Of a stretch of DNA of 33,479 bases, positions 8,769-17,400 are shown piece after piece; position 1 is the first letter of the stretch, and every line of letters begins with the position of its first letter. The stretch covers positions 1 to 33,479 of the forward strand of contig JAFVBZ010000042.1 of assembly GCA_017479645.1 (NCBI GenBank), in the 5' to 3' direction. The position numbers and the translations under genes are program-made. The stretch is from Ruminiclostridium sp. Its GTDB lineage: Bacteria; Bacillota; Clostridia; Oscillospirales; Ruminococcaceae. Below the pieces are notes generated by a model that saw only the letters and a program-made list of their open reading frames with translations, had not been told where the DNA came from and did no database searches.

Positions 8769-9371
8769 TCAGAGTCCGGCTTTCTGGATTATCTCATCAG
8801 TCTTGCGGACAGCTTCCGCTTCCGCGTTTTTCATTATGCCTTCGATATCCGCGCCGGCGATATCCAGCCCCTCGGCGCTGACGAGCATAACGTTTTCGAT
8901 GCCGTACAGCGACTTTGCGAGCCACTTTACATATCCGTAGCCGAAGATATGACCGTCTTTTCCGACATTTCCGCCGGTCGTGGTCACATAGATGAGCGCC
9001 TTTGCCTTGCAGAGGCTTTCTACTGCACCTTCGGGGCTGTACCGGAATGTGATGCCGACAACGTTTATCTGTTCGATGTATGATTTGAGGGCAGCGGGGA
9101 ACGACATATCCCAGAACGGCGCAGCTATCACGATAACATCGGCATCTGCGAATGTCTTTGCGTATCTGAAAAGCGGGTTGGAAAAGTCCTTGTGTGATGT
9201 CGCGCTGTCCCTGCTCTCAAGGAAGAACTCAGTCGCCTGAGGAAAGATATACTCATAGATCTTCTCCTCGTTCACAGTTCCGTCGAGCTTGCCCAGAACA
9301 CAGTCTGCAAGTCTCTTTGTGCGTGACTCTTTGCGCGGAGCCGCGTTGATAAAAAGGATATTGTTCCGCAT
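8769..9371 (-). CDS. Flavodoxin-fold NAD(P)H oxidoreductase, FMN-dependent azoreductase type
   Basis: 200 residues, the usual AzoR/NQO size. It opens with a Rossmann-like strand NNILFINAAPRKESRTKR that would bind the FMN phosphate. It carries the family stretch PFWDMSFPAALKSYIEQI (85-102) and YVTTTGGN (near 128-135), which contacts the flavin ring in this fold. It probably reduces quinones or azo compounds with NAD(P)H in the cytoplasm. It is the first gene after a strong promoter and lies 32 bases before the CBS gene, so the series down to bioB could begin here. The ribosome site AAAGGAGG precedes the start. Confidence 0.88.
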   Translation of the reverse strand: MRNNILFINAAPRKESRTKRLADCVLGKLDGTVNEEKIYEYIFPQATEFFLESRDSATSHKDFSNPLFRYAKTFADADVIVIAAPFWDMSFPAALKSYIEQINVVGITFRYSPEGAVESLCKAKALIYVTTTGGNVGKDGHIFGYGYVKWLAKSLYGIENVMLVSAEGLDIAGADIEGIMKNAEAEAVRKTDEIIQKAGL

Positions 9372-9421
9372 TGCTGTCTGCCTCCTTTGACACGATAATG
9401 TGGTAATGGTTTGTACCTTAC

Positions 9422-9450
9422 ATTATACAATATCCCGGCGCTGTTGTCAA
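9422..9450 (-). promoter_or_regulatory. Sigma-A promoter of the azoreductase-led operon
   Basis: On the minus strand, perfect TTGACA (9445-9450) and TATAAT (9422-9427) with a 17-base spacer. It is back to back with the GH13 promoter, about 50 bases away. Confidence 0.9.
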
Positions 9451-9497
9451 GGCTGGGACCATATACCGCAAAAATGCCGCAGCGCCGATCAAAAGTA

Positions 9498-9527
9498 TTG
9501 ACTTTTCCTGCTTTTATACGGTATAAT
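9498..9527 (+). promoter_or_regulatory. Sigma-A promoter of the GH13 gene
   Basis: TTGACT (9498-9503), 18-base spacer, TATAAT (9522-9527). The -10 box covers an in-frame ATG at 9526, so that ATG cannot be the translation start. Confidence 0.85.
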
Positions 9528-9576
9528 GGAGGTGCGGAAAGTTATGCTCCGCAAACGCATTAAGGAGGACTTACAA

Positions 9577-11118
9577 ATGGCAAAAAGACCCGAATGGCTC
9601 GACAGCGCCGTATTCTACGAGATATATCCCCAGTCGTTCAAGGATACCGACGGCGACGGTATCGGCAACATAAACGGCATTACCGAAAAGCTCCCATATA
9701 TAAAGGAACTGGGCTGCACGGCTATATGGATGAACCCGTGCTTTGATTCGCCTTTCGGAGACGCGGGTTATGACGTTTCCGACTACTGCAAGGTGGCTCC
9801 CCGCTACGGCACAAACGATGATCTCGTGCATCTCTTCGATGAAGCACACAGGCTCGGCATGCACGTTCTTCTTGACCTTGTTCCGGGGCATACCTCATGG
9901 GAGCACCCGTGGTTCAAAGAGAGCATGAAAGCCGAAAGGAACGAATACACCGACCGCTATGTCTGGACAGACAGCATCTGGGAAAGACCGGAGGGTTACG
10001 GTTCGCTCCGAGGTATCTCCGAGCGCGACGGAAGCTGCGCAGTAAACTTCTTCACGCATCAGCCTGCGCTCAATTACGGCTGGTACAAGCCTTCCCGCCC
10101 CTGGCAGCAGGCTATGGATTCCGAGGGCGCGACAGCTACCCGCGAAGCTATGAAGGACGTTATGCGCTTCTGGCTGTCGAGGGGCTGCGACGGATTCAGA
10201 GTGGATATGGCAGGTTCGCTTGTCAAGAACGATGAGGACGGAAAAGGCACTATCGCACTCTGGCAGAACGTCCGCGCTTTCCTTGACGAAGAGTTCCCCG
10301 AAGCCGCAATGGTCTCGGAGTGGGGCGAACCGCGCCAGAGCCTTGCGGGCGGCTTTCACATGGACTTCCTGCTGCATTTCGGAGAATCCCATTACAACGA
10401 TCTTTTCCGCTGCGGCAAGCCTTTCTTCGGCGGAAAGGGCGATGCTTCCGCCTTTGTGGCAAAGTACATCGACAGCTACGAGCGCTCACAGCGCAGGGGA
10501 CTTATCTGCATTCCCTCCGGCAACCACGATATGGACAGGCTCGCGCGGCATATAAAGGGTGATGCCCGGAAACTCGCATTCGCGTTCCTGCTCTCGATGC
10601 CCGGTGCGCCGTACATCTACTACGGCGATGAGATCGGAATGAACTATGTGGAGGGGCTGAGATCGGTAGAGGGCGGCTACGGGCGCACCGGCTCCCGTTC
10701 GCCTATGCAGTGGGACAGCAGCGCGAATGCCGGATTTTCTTCCGCACCCGCAGAGAAGCTGTATATACCGATAGACCCCGATCCCGCAAGACCCACCGCG
10801 AAAGCGCAGATGAAGGACGCGGACTCGCTTCGCAGCGAGGTAAAGAAGCTTATCGGCGTAAGACAGGCGCACAAAGCGCTCCAAAGTCTCGGTGAGATAG
10901 AGTTCGTCTGCGACGGAGCACCGGGAAAGCCTCTCGCATATATCAGAAGCAGCGGTGACGAGCGGATACTCGTGATCGTAAACCCCACGGATAACACAGC
11001 GGATATCACTGTAAACGGCACACCGGGCGAAACGGTATATTCATTCGGCGGCGCTCCGGTCATTTCCGGAAACAGCGTCAGAATAAACGGCGGTTCCGCT
11101 GCATTTGTCAAAATATAA
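9577..11118 (+). CDS. GH13 family alpha-glycosidase (alpha-glucosidase / alpha-amylase type)
   Basis: 513 residues with a complete GH13 barrel. The N terminus AVFYEIYPQSFKDTDGDGIG is typical of oligo-1,6-glucosidase/alpha-glucosidase relatives. Catalytic residues are D210 (nucleophile, GFRVDMA), E248 (acid/base, VSEWGEP) and D318 (GNHDMDR). A C-terminal beta domain ends in GGSAAFVKI. There is no signal peptide, so it acts on imported maltodextrins or oligosaccharides in the cytoplasm, which fits the phosphorylase at the left edge. The ATG at 9577 is chosen because TAAGGAGG lies 8 bases upstream and the promoter excludes the earlier ATG. Exact linkage specificity cannot be assigned. Confidence 0.93.
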   Translation: MAKRPEWLDSAVFYEIYPQSFKDTDGDGIGNINGITEKLPYIKELGCTAIWMNPCFDSPFGDAGYDVSDYCKVAPRYGTNDDLVHLFDEAHRLGMHVLLDLVPGHTSWEHPWFKESMKAERNEYTDRYVWTDSIWERPEGYGSLRGISERDGSCAVNFFTHQPALNYGWYKPSRPWQQAMDSEGATATREAMKDVMRFWLSRGCDGFRVDMAGSLVKNDEDGKGTIALWQNVRAFLDEEFPEAAMVSEWGEPRQSLAGGFHMDFLLHFGESHYNDLFRCGKPFFGGKGDASAFVAKYIDSYERSQRRGLICIPSGNHDMDRLARHIKGDARKLAFAFLLSMPGAPYIYYGDEIGMNYVEGLRSVEGGYGRTGSRSPMQWDSSANAGFSSAPAEKLYIPIDPDPARPTAKAQMKDADSLRSEVKKLIGVRQAHKALQSLGEIEFVCDGAPGKPLAYIRSSGDERILVIVNPTDNTADITVNGTPGETVYSFGGAPVISGNSVRINGGSAAFVKI

Positions 11119-11136
11119 GAATACGGAGGATCAACA

Positions 11137-11709
11137 ATGAGAAAGAATCTGGGAGTACAGCCGGCGCTCTTCCCTATGCCGGTAGTGATCGTTGCGGCAT
11201 ACGGCGCGGACGGGAATATCTGCGCAATGAACGCTGCATGGGCGCAGATATGCGATATGGACAAGATCGCGCTGTTCATTGACTCGGATCACAAGACCAC
11301 AAAGAACATAATGGAAACAAAGGCATTCACAGTCAGCATAGCGGACGTGCCGAACATGGAAGCCGCGGATTTCTTCGGCATCGCCACCGGAAACAAGATG
11401 AGCGACAAGTTCGCGCGTTCCGGCTGTCATGCCGTTAAGAGCGAGTTCGTGAATGCGCCGATAATTACGGAATTCCCGGTAGCGCTGGAATGTGAGCTTG
11501 CCGAGGAGATCAACACGGAGAATATGCACGCTATCGTCGGCAAGATCGTAAATGTAAGCGCAGAAGAAAGCGTTGTGGGAGACAAGGACAAGATACTCCC
11601 CGAAAAGGTCAACGCGCTTATCTTCGATCAGTACAGAAACGGCTACTATTCCGTAGGCGAAAAAGCCGGACAGGCATGGAACGCCGGAAAAGGACTTATG
11701 AAGCAGTAA
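11137..11709 (+). CDS. Flavin reductase-like, FMN-binding split-barrel protein (flavoredoxin type)
   Basis: 190 residues. The opening LGVQPALFPMPVVIVAAYGADGNICAMNAAW and the KTTKNIMETKAFTVSIA stretch near 55-70 match the flavin reductase / flavoredoxin family. That family binds FMN and reduces flavins or transfers electrons. It lies 18 bases after the GH13 gene with its own GGAGG site, so both come from the promoter at 9498-9527. The functional link to the glycosidase is unclear. Confidence 0.88.
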   Translation: MRKNLGVQPALFPMPVVIVAAYGADGNICAMNAAWAQICDMDKIALFIDSDHKTTKNIMETKAFTVSIADVPNMEAADFFGIATGNKMSDKFARSGCHAVKSEFVNAPIITEFPVALECELAEEINTENMHAIVGKIVNVSAEESVVGDKDKILPEKVNALIFDQYRNGYYSVGEKAGQAWNAGKGLMKQ

Positions 11710-11719
11710 TACTATAACA

Positions 11720-11764
11720 AATTCACAATGCACAATGCACAATTTTGGAGCGCGCTCTGCGCGC
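11720..11764 (+). repeat. Heptad AT repeat plus GC hairpin, copy 1
   Basis: After the flavoredoxin stop come three 7-base units of the form ATTCACA/ATGCACA (11721-11741), then AATT. A perfect GC hairpin GCGCGC-TCT-GCGCGC follows (11750-11764). The same layout is seen at 30558-30616. Confidence 0.6.
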
Positions 11765-11842
11765 ATATCTGAATCGTGACGAAATTACATGATTTTGTCT
11801 GCGGTCAGATACTGATTCAGTATAAATCACGTCCGGACGCAG

Positions 11843-11881
11843 GATCCCCCTGCAAACGCTGACAGCGTTTGCAGGGGGATC
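11843..11881. terminator. Perfect 18-bp hairpin between converging genes
   Basis: GATCCCCCTGCAAACGCT (11843-11860), loop GAC, and its exact complement (11864-11881). It separates the plus-strand flavoredoxin gene from the minus-strand YidC fusion, so a bidirectional terminator is likely, although a clear T-run is missing on both sides. Confidence 0.65.
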
Positions 11882-11888
11882 GCTGTAT

Positions 11889-13925
11889 TTACTGCTTTCT
11901 GCGGCTGTTCAGTGAACGGATTATATACCGCCCGCACAGCTCGCTGCTTCTTCCGATATTGTAAACATGATCCTTGAATACTTCCTCGATGCGCTCGGCG
12001 TACTCCGCCTTTGCCGCGATCATTTCCGCTGCCGTTTCAGGTACGCGGTCAAGCTCGTCAAGCCCGATCACCTTTCCTATCTGGGTGCGCAGCGACTTAT
12101 TAATCGGCTCGATCTCAAGCTTAGTATATTCCAGGTTCATCACCTTCATCGGAGTGTCGATATACAAAACCGGACGTTTTGTGACGAACGCGTACTCCCA
12201 GGCAATATCAGACCAGTCGGTTATAAGAAGATCGGAGTCCATTACCGGATTGTTCTGCGAAAAATCGGTCTGTATCTCCACCATTTTCTCTGCGGCATAC
12301 TTTTCTTTCAGTGCAGTGAAACGCTCCGGCTCATGGCGCACATGCTGGGGGTGGGGGCGGAGGATTATCCTGTAACCGGTCTTTGTGAGCTCGTCGATGA
12401 GCTTTTCGGCGCACAGCTCCACGATGTTGTCCGCCTGCCAGGAGGGAGCGATTATTATCTGCGGCGGATCGTTCACCTTGTGCTCGGAGCTTTCGTATTT
12501 CTTAAGCATTTCGTCTATCAGCGGATATCCGGATTCAACGATCCGCTTTTCCGGAGTACCGAAGATGCGCTCACTTGCGCGGATCTCCTCATGCTGATCC
12601 CTTCCGGGGCAGAATATGGTGTTGAAGTAGTCAAGAGCGCCTTTGCGGTATGTAATGATACTTCCCATTCCGTGGCACGCAAAGACGTATTCGATATCGC
12701 TGCGGACGCGGGAACGCTTTATGTGGTACTTTTCGAGATCCGGCATGGTCATCACGCACATATCGCAGTCCAGCTTCATGAACAGCGGGACAAGATATCT
12801 GTCGCTTGCAGCGTAATACGGCACTATCTGCTCACGCTTGTCGGAGAAGATCTTATCTTCCGGATCGCTGGTGACATAGTGTATCGTAATATCGGAATGA
12901 TCGCAGATGTAGTCTATCATTCCGGAATAGTACTTGTAGAAGCCGTTCTGCTCGGAATAGAACACGAGCTGTTTGTTCTCCGCGACCGAAAAGCGCTTAT
13001 AATCCGCGGCTTCGCGCTTGCGGTACTTTGCAAAGACCTGCTCCTTTGCACGCTTTTCTTCCCTGGTGCGCATGAGCTTGTCGTAATCGACATACTTTTT
13101 CGGCGGTATCACAAGATTCGTGACCCACATAAGCGGTATGGCGAAGAGGTTTCCGAAGATCCAGTAAAGTCCTACTCCGCCGGGAACTATAAAGGCGAAA
13201 TATACCGAGAATGCAACCATAAACACGGTGGTCAGCACCTTGTTCAGCATTCCCTGTGCAAGCTGGAGCACATTTATCCGGTTCTGCGCAAAGCACAGAA
13301 GCCATGCGCTGAGTCCTGCGGCAAGCGGTATTATCAGAGTTACCGGCTCGGCAAAGTTCGGTACCGCGCCGAGATCAAGTCCGAGAAAGCTCATATCGAA
13401 GGAGCCGATACGGCTTATGATATCCGCCGGGAAACCGCTTACAGGAAAGCTTCCCGCCCTGATAAGCTCCATTATCTTCAGCTCGTAAAGGCTTCCGGCA
13501 TCGTTTATGCCGAGAGTATTGACAAGAACGTCCTGCATAGAGGATATGACGCCTCTGTCCATTCCGAGCATGAAGCTGAGCGGGCGGTAAACTACGCCGA
13601 CAAGTCCCAGAACGATCGGAATCTGGAGAAGCAGCGGGACGGTATCGAGGAACGGGTTATACTTGTATTCCTTGTAAAGCGCAAGCTGTTCGTCGGTGTA
13701 CTTATCCTTGTCGTCGATATACTTTATCTTGAGTTCGTTGAGTTTCGGCTGGAGCCGGACCATGCGTATCGAGTTCTTCTGCGTCATTATGCTCAGCGGA
13801 AAGAGCAGGAACTTTGTCAGAAGAGTGAACAGGATTATGCTTATGCCGCAGCTTCCGCATATCGCAAAGCAGAACTGCATTACATAGCCCAGTATGCCGA
13901 TCAGAAAATCTATTACCTGTTCCAT
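11889..13925 (-). CDS. YidC/Oxa1 membrane insertase fused to a TagF-like CDP-glycerol glycerophosphotransferase
   Basis: 678 residues in one uninterrupted frame. Residues 1-275 are a YidC/Oxa1 domain. It has a first helix around 25-46 with LLTKFLLFPL, a cytoplasmic hairpin 48-95 (KNSIRMVRLQPKLNELKIKY), NPFLDTVPLLLQIPIVLGL at 90-108, and the last helices with GLYWIFGNLFAIPLMWVTN at 252-270. A charged linker covers about 276-310. Residues 311-675 resemble the catalytic domain of teichoic-acid polymerases: CHGMGS (H418), SGYPLIDEM (465-473), APSWQADNIVE, RPHPQH (H525) and SDLLITDWSDIAWEYAF (564-580). The expected role is insertion of membrane proteins coupled to, or repurposed for, glycerol-phosphate or similar polymer synthesis at the inner membrane face (inference). 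It begins 2 bases after a small membrane protein gene. The insertase groove arginine is replaced by K37. Confidence 0.88.
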   Translation of the reverse strand: MEQVIDFLIGILGYVMQFCFAICGSCGISIILFTLLTKFLLFPLSIMTQKNSIRMVRLQPKLNELKIKYIDDKDKYTDEQLALYKEYKYNPFLDTVPLLLQIPIVLGLVGVVYRPLSFMLGMDRGVISSMQDVLVNTLGINDAGSLYELKIMELIRAGSFPVSGFPADIISRIGSFDMSFLGLDLGAVPNFAEPVTLIIPLAAGLSAWLLCFAQNRINVLQLAQGMLNKVLTTVFMVAFSVYFAFIVPGGVGLYWIFGNLFAIPLMWVTNLVIPPKKYVDYDKLMRTREEKRAKEQVFAKYRKREAADYKRFSVAENKQLVFYSEQNGFYKYYSGMIDYICDHSDITIHYVTSDPEDKIFSDKREQIVPYYAASDRYLVPLFMKLDCDMCVMTMPDLEKYHIKRSRVRSDIEYVFACHGMGSIITYRKGALDYFNTIFCPGRDQHEEIRASERIFGTPEKRIVESGYPLIDEMLKKYESSEHKVNDPPQIIIAPSWQADNIVELCAEKLIDELTKTGYRIILRPHPQHVRHEPERFTALKEKYAAEKMVEIQTDFSQNNPVMDSDLLITDWSDIAWEYAFVTKRPVLYIDTPMKVMNLEYTKLEIEPINKSLRTQIGKVIGLDELDRVPETAAEMIAAKAEYAERIEEVFKDHVYNIGRSSELCGRYIIRSLNSRRKQ

Positions 13926-13927
13926 TT

Positions 13928-14239
13928 TTACTTATCGGCTTCTTCGTCGTCGGAAAGCAGATCGTCCGCAGTGACTACGCCGCCGTGCTCGCCGTCGTTT
14001 GATATCGTGACAGGTGCATCTGCATTCTCATCTTCGGACTTTTTCTTCACCTTTCTCTTAAGCTTGTTGAAGATGATGCCGGCAGCGGTACCGCAGGCAA
14101 TAACGACTCCCACCACTATCTGTATGATATAGCTCGTTGTGGCGGGATCTATGTACGCAGACGCGTTCACCGCAAGCAGCAGTGAGAAGCAGCAGGCGTA
14201 AAATGCGGCGCCGGCAAGTTTAGCGGGATTTATTTTCAT
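13928..14239 (-). CDS. Small membrane protein with YIDPATTSYIIQ motif
   Basis: 103 residues. A hydrophobic N-terminal segment (about 8-28) ending VNASA looks like a signal peptide or first helix. The motif YIDPATTSYIIQ (29-40) follows, then a second helix (about 39-57), a basic stretch FNKLKRKVKKK and an acidic tail ending DDEEADK. I recall similar YIDP-motif small proteins near envelope polysaccharide genes in Clostridia, but have no assigned function for them. It is 2 bases from the YidC-TagF fusion, so the two are almost surely made together and may interact. The start has AAGGAAC upstream and a strong promoter. Confidence 0.85.
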   Translation of the reverse strand: MKINPAKLAGAAFYACCFSLLLAVNASAYIDPATTSYIIQIVVGVVIACGTAAGIIFNKLKRKVKKKSEDENADAPVTISNDGEHGGVVTADDLLSDDEEADK

Positions 14240-14299
14240 ATACGTTCCTTCTTTCGGTGTGATGATCTGTCTGACGACATAAGATCTTTAAAACAATTT

Positions 14300-14328
14300 A
14301 TTATATCACATTATTTAAAGAATGTCAA
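14300..14328 (-). promoter_or_regulatory. Sigma-A promoter of the YIDP protein / YidC-TagF operon
   Basis: On the minus strand, perfect TTGACA (14323-14328), 17-base spacer, TATAAT (14300-14305). Confidence 0.9.
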
Positions 14329-14396
14329 TCTTGACCGATCCGGTATGTTTTATCTCCGGTTCCTCCCTAATAAGGGAATTAAGGTATAATTCACAA

Positions 14397-14425
14397 TTGA
14401 CAAAACAAAGTAAATATTATATAAT
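14397..14425 (+). promoter_or_regulatory. Sigma-A promoter of the FtsX-type permease gene
   Basis: TTGACA (14397-14402), 17-base spacer, TATAAT (14420-14425), 34 bases before the start codon. It is divergent from the YidC operon promoter about 70 bases away. A short dyad TCCCT-AATA-AGGGA lies between them at about 14365-14378 and might be an operator. Confidence 0.9.
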
Positions 14426-14459
14426 AAAGAGTAAATCACTGCAAAGGAGAGAGGTTTGA

Positions 14460-17400
14460 ATGAAACAGGCACTTCATAAAAGCGCATTCAGAGAGATCCG
14501 TTCAACGATGAGCCGGTTTCTTTCAATATTCGGCATTGTTGCGATAGGAGTGGGCTTTTTCGCAGGCGTTAAAGCTGCTGCACCCGATATGCGCAAAACG
14601 CTGGACAGCTACTACAACGAAAAGCACCTTATGGATCTCCGCCTTGTTTCCACCTACGGTTTTGATGAAAATGACATAAACGCGCTGAAAGAGATACCGG
14701 GAGCTTCGGTCTATCCCTCCTACTACGTTGATGTGATCGCGGAATGCACCGGTAGGACTCCTGCAGCGGCAAGAATATACTCCATTTCCGACACGCTTGT
14801 AAACGAGATAAACGTATTGGAGATCACAGAAGGAAGAATGCCGGAGAACGAGCACGAGTGCCTTGTAAGTTCCGGCAAGCTTAACGGAGGACCGGCTGTC
14901 GGTCAGACTGTCACTATAACCGATAACAGCGGCAATCCGCCGGAGGATATGCTGAGCGTCTTTGAATACGAGATCGTCGGCAAGGTCATGTCCCCGATGT
15001 ACATTGACAAGACCAGCCGGGGAAGCACTTCCGTCGGCAACGGCTCAATAGAATCGGCTTACTATGTCCCGGAGGAAAATTTCACCGTAAAGTACAATAC
15101 CGAGGTATATCTGCGGTTCCCGGCACTCGATGAGTACAACTGCTACGAGTACGACTATAAGGAGCGCATACGCGAGATCACAGATGCGCTTGAACCTATT
15201 GCGGATACACGCTCGGAAGAGCGCTTTGTCGATATTAAGCAGGAAGCCGACGAAGAACTGAAAAAGGCTGAAAACAAGCTTTCCGACGCGGAAAAGGAAG
15301 CCGACGAGAAGATCGCCGACGGAGAAAGAGAACTTGACGATGCAAGGAAAAAGCTTAGCGACGCAAAGCAGGAGATCGACGACGGCGAACGCGAGATAAG
15401 CGAGAATGAGCAGAAGCTTGCCGACGGCAAGGAGGAGCTTGAAAAAGCAAAAAGCGATATTGCGGACGGCGAAAAGGAGATCGCGGAGAATGAACGCAAG
15501 CTTCAGGACGGAAAAGATGAGCTTGCAAAGGCAAGAAAAGAAATTGAGGACGGCGAAAAAGAGATCGCCGAAAATGATGAAAAGCTGAAAGACGCAGAAA
15601 AACAGCTTGATGACGCCAAAAAGGAGCTTGATGACGGAGAGCGCCAGATCGCCGAAAACGAGAAGAAGCTTGCCGACGGAAAAGCAGAGCTTGAAAAGGG
15701 CAAAAAAGAGCTTGAGGACAATGAAAAGCTTATCGCCGAAAATGAGAAGAAGCTTGCGGACGGAAAAAAAGATCTCGAAAACGGCAAAAAGGAGCTTGAA
15801 AAGGGCGAGAAGGAGATCGCTGAGAATGAGAAGAAGCTTAAAGACGGAAAATATGAGCTCGATAAAGCCAAAAGACAGATAGAAGAGGGCGAACAAAAGC
15901 TAAAAGACAGCGAAAAACTGCTGAAAGAAAGCAAGCAGAAGCTCGATAACGCAAAAGCTCAGCTCGATTACGGTCAGAGCCAGATAAGAGCAAACGAGAA
16001 GATGCTTGAAGACGGAAAGAAACAGCTTGAAACTGCCAAAAAGCAGATAGAGGACGGCGAAAAGGAGATCGCCGAAAACGAACAGCTTCTCGCCGACAGC
16101 AAGAAGCAGCTTGATGACGCACAAAGCCGGATACAGACAGGTGAAACTGCGATAAATTACCTGAACGGTCTTGTCGAAAAGGGCGAAGCCGCTCTCGACA
16201 AGCTCGAAGAGCTTCTGGAAAATGAAGAGGACCCGTCTTCGGAAAACAGGGAATATCTTAAAGAAAAGATCGCCGAAGCCAGACAGCAGCTCGCCGGTTA
16301 CAAGGAAAGACTTGCCGAAGAACAGGCTAAACTTGACGACGGAAAGGCACAATACGAAGAAGGTCTTGCACAGTACAATGCCGGAGTCGCACTGCTTGAA
16401 GCCGGCAAGGATGAACTGAGCAAGGCAAAAGCCGACTACGAAAAGGGCGTAAAGGATATCGAAAACGGCGAAAAACAGCTTGCCGACGCGAAAAAGCAGC
16501 TTGAAGACGGAAAGGCTGAATACGAAGCCGGTCTGATGCAGTACCTTGTAGGCGAGAACGAGTACAATAACGGCAAGACCGAGCTTTCCCTCGCAAAGCT
16601 CCAGTATGAAGCCGGTCTCAAGGAATACAACGAAGGTGCCGCACAGCTTGACAAAGCCAAAGAACAGCTTGAAGACGGCTGGGACGAATACAACGACGGC
16701 TTAAAAGAGATCGAGGACAGCGAAAAGCAGCTTGCCGAGGGTAAGGAACAGCTTTCGGACGGCTGGGATAAGTACAACGACGGCTTAAAAGAGATCGAGG
16801 ACGGCGAAAAGCAGCTCAAAGATGCAAAAGACAAGTACGAGGACGGAAAAGCCGAATATGAGAAAGGGCTTTCGGAATACAACGACGGAAAGAAACAGCT
16901 TGATGACGCGAAAGAACAGCTGAATGACGGCAAAGCCGAGTATGAAAAGGGTATGAACGAGCTCTTTGACGGTGAACGCCAGATAACGGACGCGAAGATA
17001 TCACTTGCGGACGGAAAAGCCGAGTATGCAAACGGACTGATAGATGTTTACGACGGTGAAAAGCAGCTGAACGACGCGAAAGAACAGCTTGCGGACGGTA
17101 AAGCCGAATATGAGGAAGGTCTGCAGAAGCTTGCGGACGGCGAAAAGGAACTCGAAGACGGCAAAGCCGAAGCAAGAGAGAAGATAGATGACGCAAAGCA
17201 GAAGCTTGCCGACGCAAAGGAAGAAGCCGAGAACCTTGACAAGCCGAAATGGTTCATCTTCTCGCGCACCGACAATCCCGGCTACTCCGAATACGGCGAG
17301 AACTCCGAAAGGATCAACAACATATCAAGCGTCTTTCCCGTATTCTTCATAATCGTGGCAATACTCGTCTGCCTCACAACGATGTCGAGAATGATCGAGG

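Noticed and set aside
9526-9576. Upstream in-frame ATG for the GH13 gene
   Set aside because: It lies in the -10 box of the promoter and has no ribosome site; the ATG at 9577 has AAGGAGG.
11967-14132. 721-residue open frame on the plus strand
   Set aside because: Mirror of the YidC-TagF gene caused by codon bias; no domain, and the opposite strand carries strong motifs and a promoter.
15045-16933. Several minus-strand open frames rich in Leu/Phe/Ser
   Set aside because: They are reverse readings of the repetitive Glu/Lys heptads of the FtsX permease.
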